Positions 5,185-5,743 of a stretch of DNA of 5,743 bases are shown here, one piece after another (position 1 is the first letter of the stretch; the number at the start of each line of letters is the position of its first letter). The notes under the pieces are model-generated. The model saw only the letters and a list, made by a program, of their open reading frames with translations. It had not been told where the DNA came from and searched no databases. Position numbers and translations under genes: made by a program. The DNA lies in NCBI GenBank assembly GCA_002718515.1, contig PBEX01000012.1:52819-58561 (forward strand), in the 5' to 3' direction. This DNA comes from Phycisphaerae bacterium (lineage in GTDB: Bacteria > Planctomycetota > Phycisphaerae > Phycisphaerales > SM1A02).

Positions 5185-5223
5185 AAAAGAAACAGAGGAT
5201 TACGCGTAAGCGTAATCCTCTGT
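5184..5223 (-). terminator. strong intrinsic terminator of the right-hand gene
   Basis: On the - strand a perfect 14-bp inverted repeat (5223-5210 with 5205-5192) closes a four-base loop at 5206-5209. It is followed by TTTCTTTTT (5192-5184). It begins 24 bases after the stop codon of the gene at 5248-5743, so it ends that transcript. On the + strand the hairpin has no T-tract after it, so it works in one direction. It lies between that gene and cystathionine beta-synthase and separates their transcription unless it is read through. Confidence 0.93.
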
Positions 5224-5247
5224 AAAAGGAACATATTTGGAATCGAA

Positions 5248-5743
5248 TTATTTGGCGAGTTTGTCTCGGCCTCTGATGCCATCTTTTGTATGAGTGTGAC
5301 CTGACCACTGTACCCAGTCAGTTGCTAAGTCAGCATAGTAGCCATCTGGGTCAAAACTCATATCCTTGAGCCAAAGGCCTTGATTGTTGTAGGGGTCTTC
5401 GTCTGCGACGCGTTCACTGTCAGCAGCACAATCAGAAGTGTTCAAGATTGTTGTTGAGCCATCAGCAAGGACTGTAACTGGTTCGGAATGGCGTGAACTG
5501 TTGAAGTGTTCTGGTTCACAACCATCCCAGCAGCCATCGCCCTCGTCAAACCAGGCTCCAAATTGCCAGTTAACACCGCATTCATTGTTGTCAACATTTT
5601 GCAGCCAGTTGTGCTCCATCAACCAAGTTTTGTGCGAAGGATACTTTGCTTGATCAGTTGATGGCGGTTTAAAGCCACGTGGTATATTCATTGGGTCTTG
5701 TGGCAGCTTGCCTGCAAGAGCATTCCATTGATAAACAGCGGGA
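5248..5743 (-). CDS. C-terminal part of a probable prepilin-like (H-X9-DG type) protein, 5' end cut off
   Basis: The frame is open from the right edge of the window to a TAA at 5250-5248 and gives 164 residues; a Met at 5691 is internal rather than a credible start. The visible part is probably exported, being rich in Trp, Asp, Gly and Asn with four cysteines (a close pair in GCWDGC). It contains HFNSSRHSEPVTVLADGST, where His85 lies eight residues before Asp94-Gly95. That resembles the C-terminal H-X9-DG motif of the prepilin-like (type II secretion pseudopilin) proteins expanded in Planctomycetota, whose usual form is SRHxGGxNxLFADGS; this copy is one residue short. Upstream, YPSHKTWLMEHNW also resembles the segment that precedes the motif in that family. 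If correct, the missing N-terminus should hold a type IV prepilin cleavage site and a hydrophobic helix. A strong terminator follows the stop. The family call is tentative. Confidence 0.5.
   Translation of the reverse strand, partial: PAVYQWNALAGKLPQDPMNIPRGFKPPSTDQAKYPSHKTWLMEHNWLQNVDNNECGVNWQFGAWFDEGDGCWDGCEPEHFNSSRHSEPVTVLADGSTTILNTSDCAADSERVADEDPYNNQGLWLKDMSFDPDGYYADLATDWVQWSGHTHTKDGIRGRDKLAK

Noticed and set aside
5192..5223. Inverted repeat as an operator or mobile-element end
   Set aside because: A four-base loop, perfect pairing and a T-tract on the - strand directly after a stop codon are fully explained by an intrinsic terminator.
5248..5691. Complete 147-residue gene starting at ATG 5691
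   Set aside because: The frame remains open for 17 more codons to the window edge, no ribosome binding site precedes 5691, and the sequence looks like the C-terminal part of a longer protein.

Overview
The window looks like chromosomal DNA of a free-living bacterium. The fliW-csrA pair is a post-transcriptional switch of flagellated bacteria outside the gamma-proteobacteria. The partial gene at the right edge resembles the H-X9-DG prepilin-like proteins that are abundant in Planctomycetota and relatives. A planctomycete-type host (perhaps Phycisphaerae) is therefore my best guess, but it rests mainly on that one weak similarity. Nothing indicates a mobile element, prophage, CRISPR array, tRNA or rRNA.

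Layout. (1) Positions 1-399, + strand: the 3' part of a gene for a protein with a CxxC...CxxC zinc ribbon, a polar linker and a C-terminal membrane segment. (2) 400-602: a 203-base non-coding stretch. Its second half folds into a chain of hairpins with a possible loop-loop contact, carries several GGA motifs, and ends at the fliW ribosome binding site. (3) 603-1347, + strand: fliW and csrA, separated by a 64-base spacer whose main hairpin shows AGGGAA in its loop, the classic form of a CsrA binding site. (4) 1350-5172, - strand: a tightly packed three-gene unit, read right to left. It starts with a cystathionine beta-synthase carrying a C-terminal CBS-domain pair, continues with a cystathionine gamma-lyase/gamma-synthase family enzyme (4-base ATGA overlap), and ends with glucose-6-phosphate isomerase starting 5 bases after the previous stop. 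It converges on csrA with only 2 bases between the stop codons. (5) 5173-5247: a very strong intrinsic terminator for the gene to the right, whose U-tract runs directly into a -10-like TACAAT placed for a leaderless cystathionine beta-synthase mRNA. (6) 5248-5743, - strand: the 3' part of a secreted or pilin-like protein gene.

How the genes work together. Cystathionine beta-synthase and the gamma-family enzyme form the reverse transsulfuration route (homocysteine + serine -> cystathionine -> cysteine); glucose-6-phosphate isomerase is a glycolytic passenger at the end of the unit. FliW and CsrA are a partner-switch pair: FliW binds and inhibits CsrA, and CsrA represses translation by covering GGA motifs near ribosome binding sites. 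Here GGA-bearing hairpins sit immediately upstream of both fliW and csrA, each followed by a GGA-containing Shine-Dalgarno sequence. This suggests that CsrA feeds back on its own antagonist and on itself. The fliW leader and this double autoregulatory arrangement are the most interesting parts of the window.
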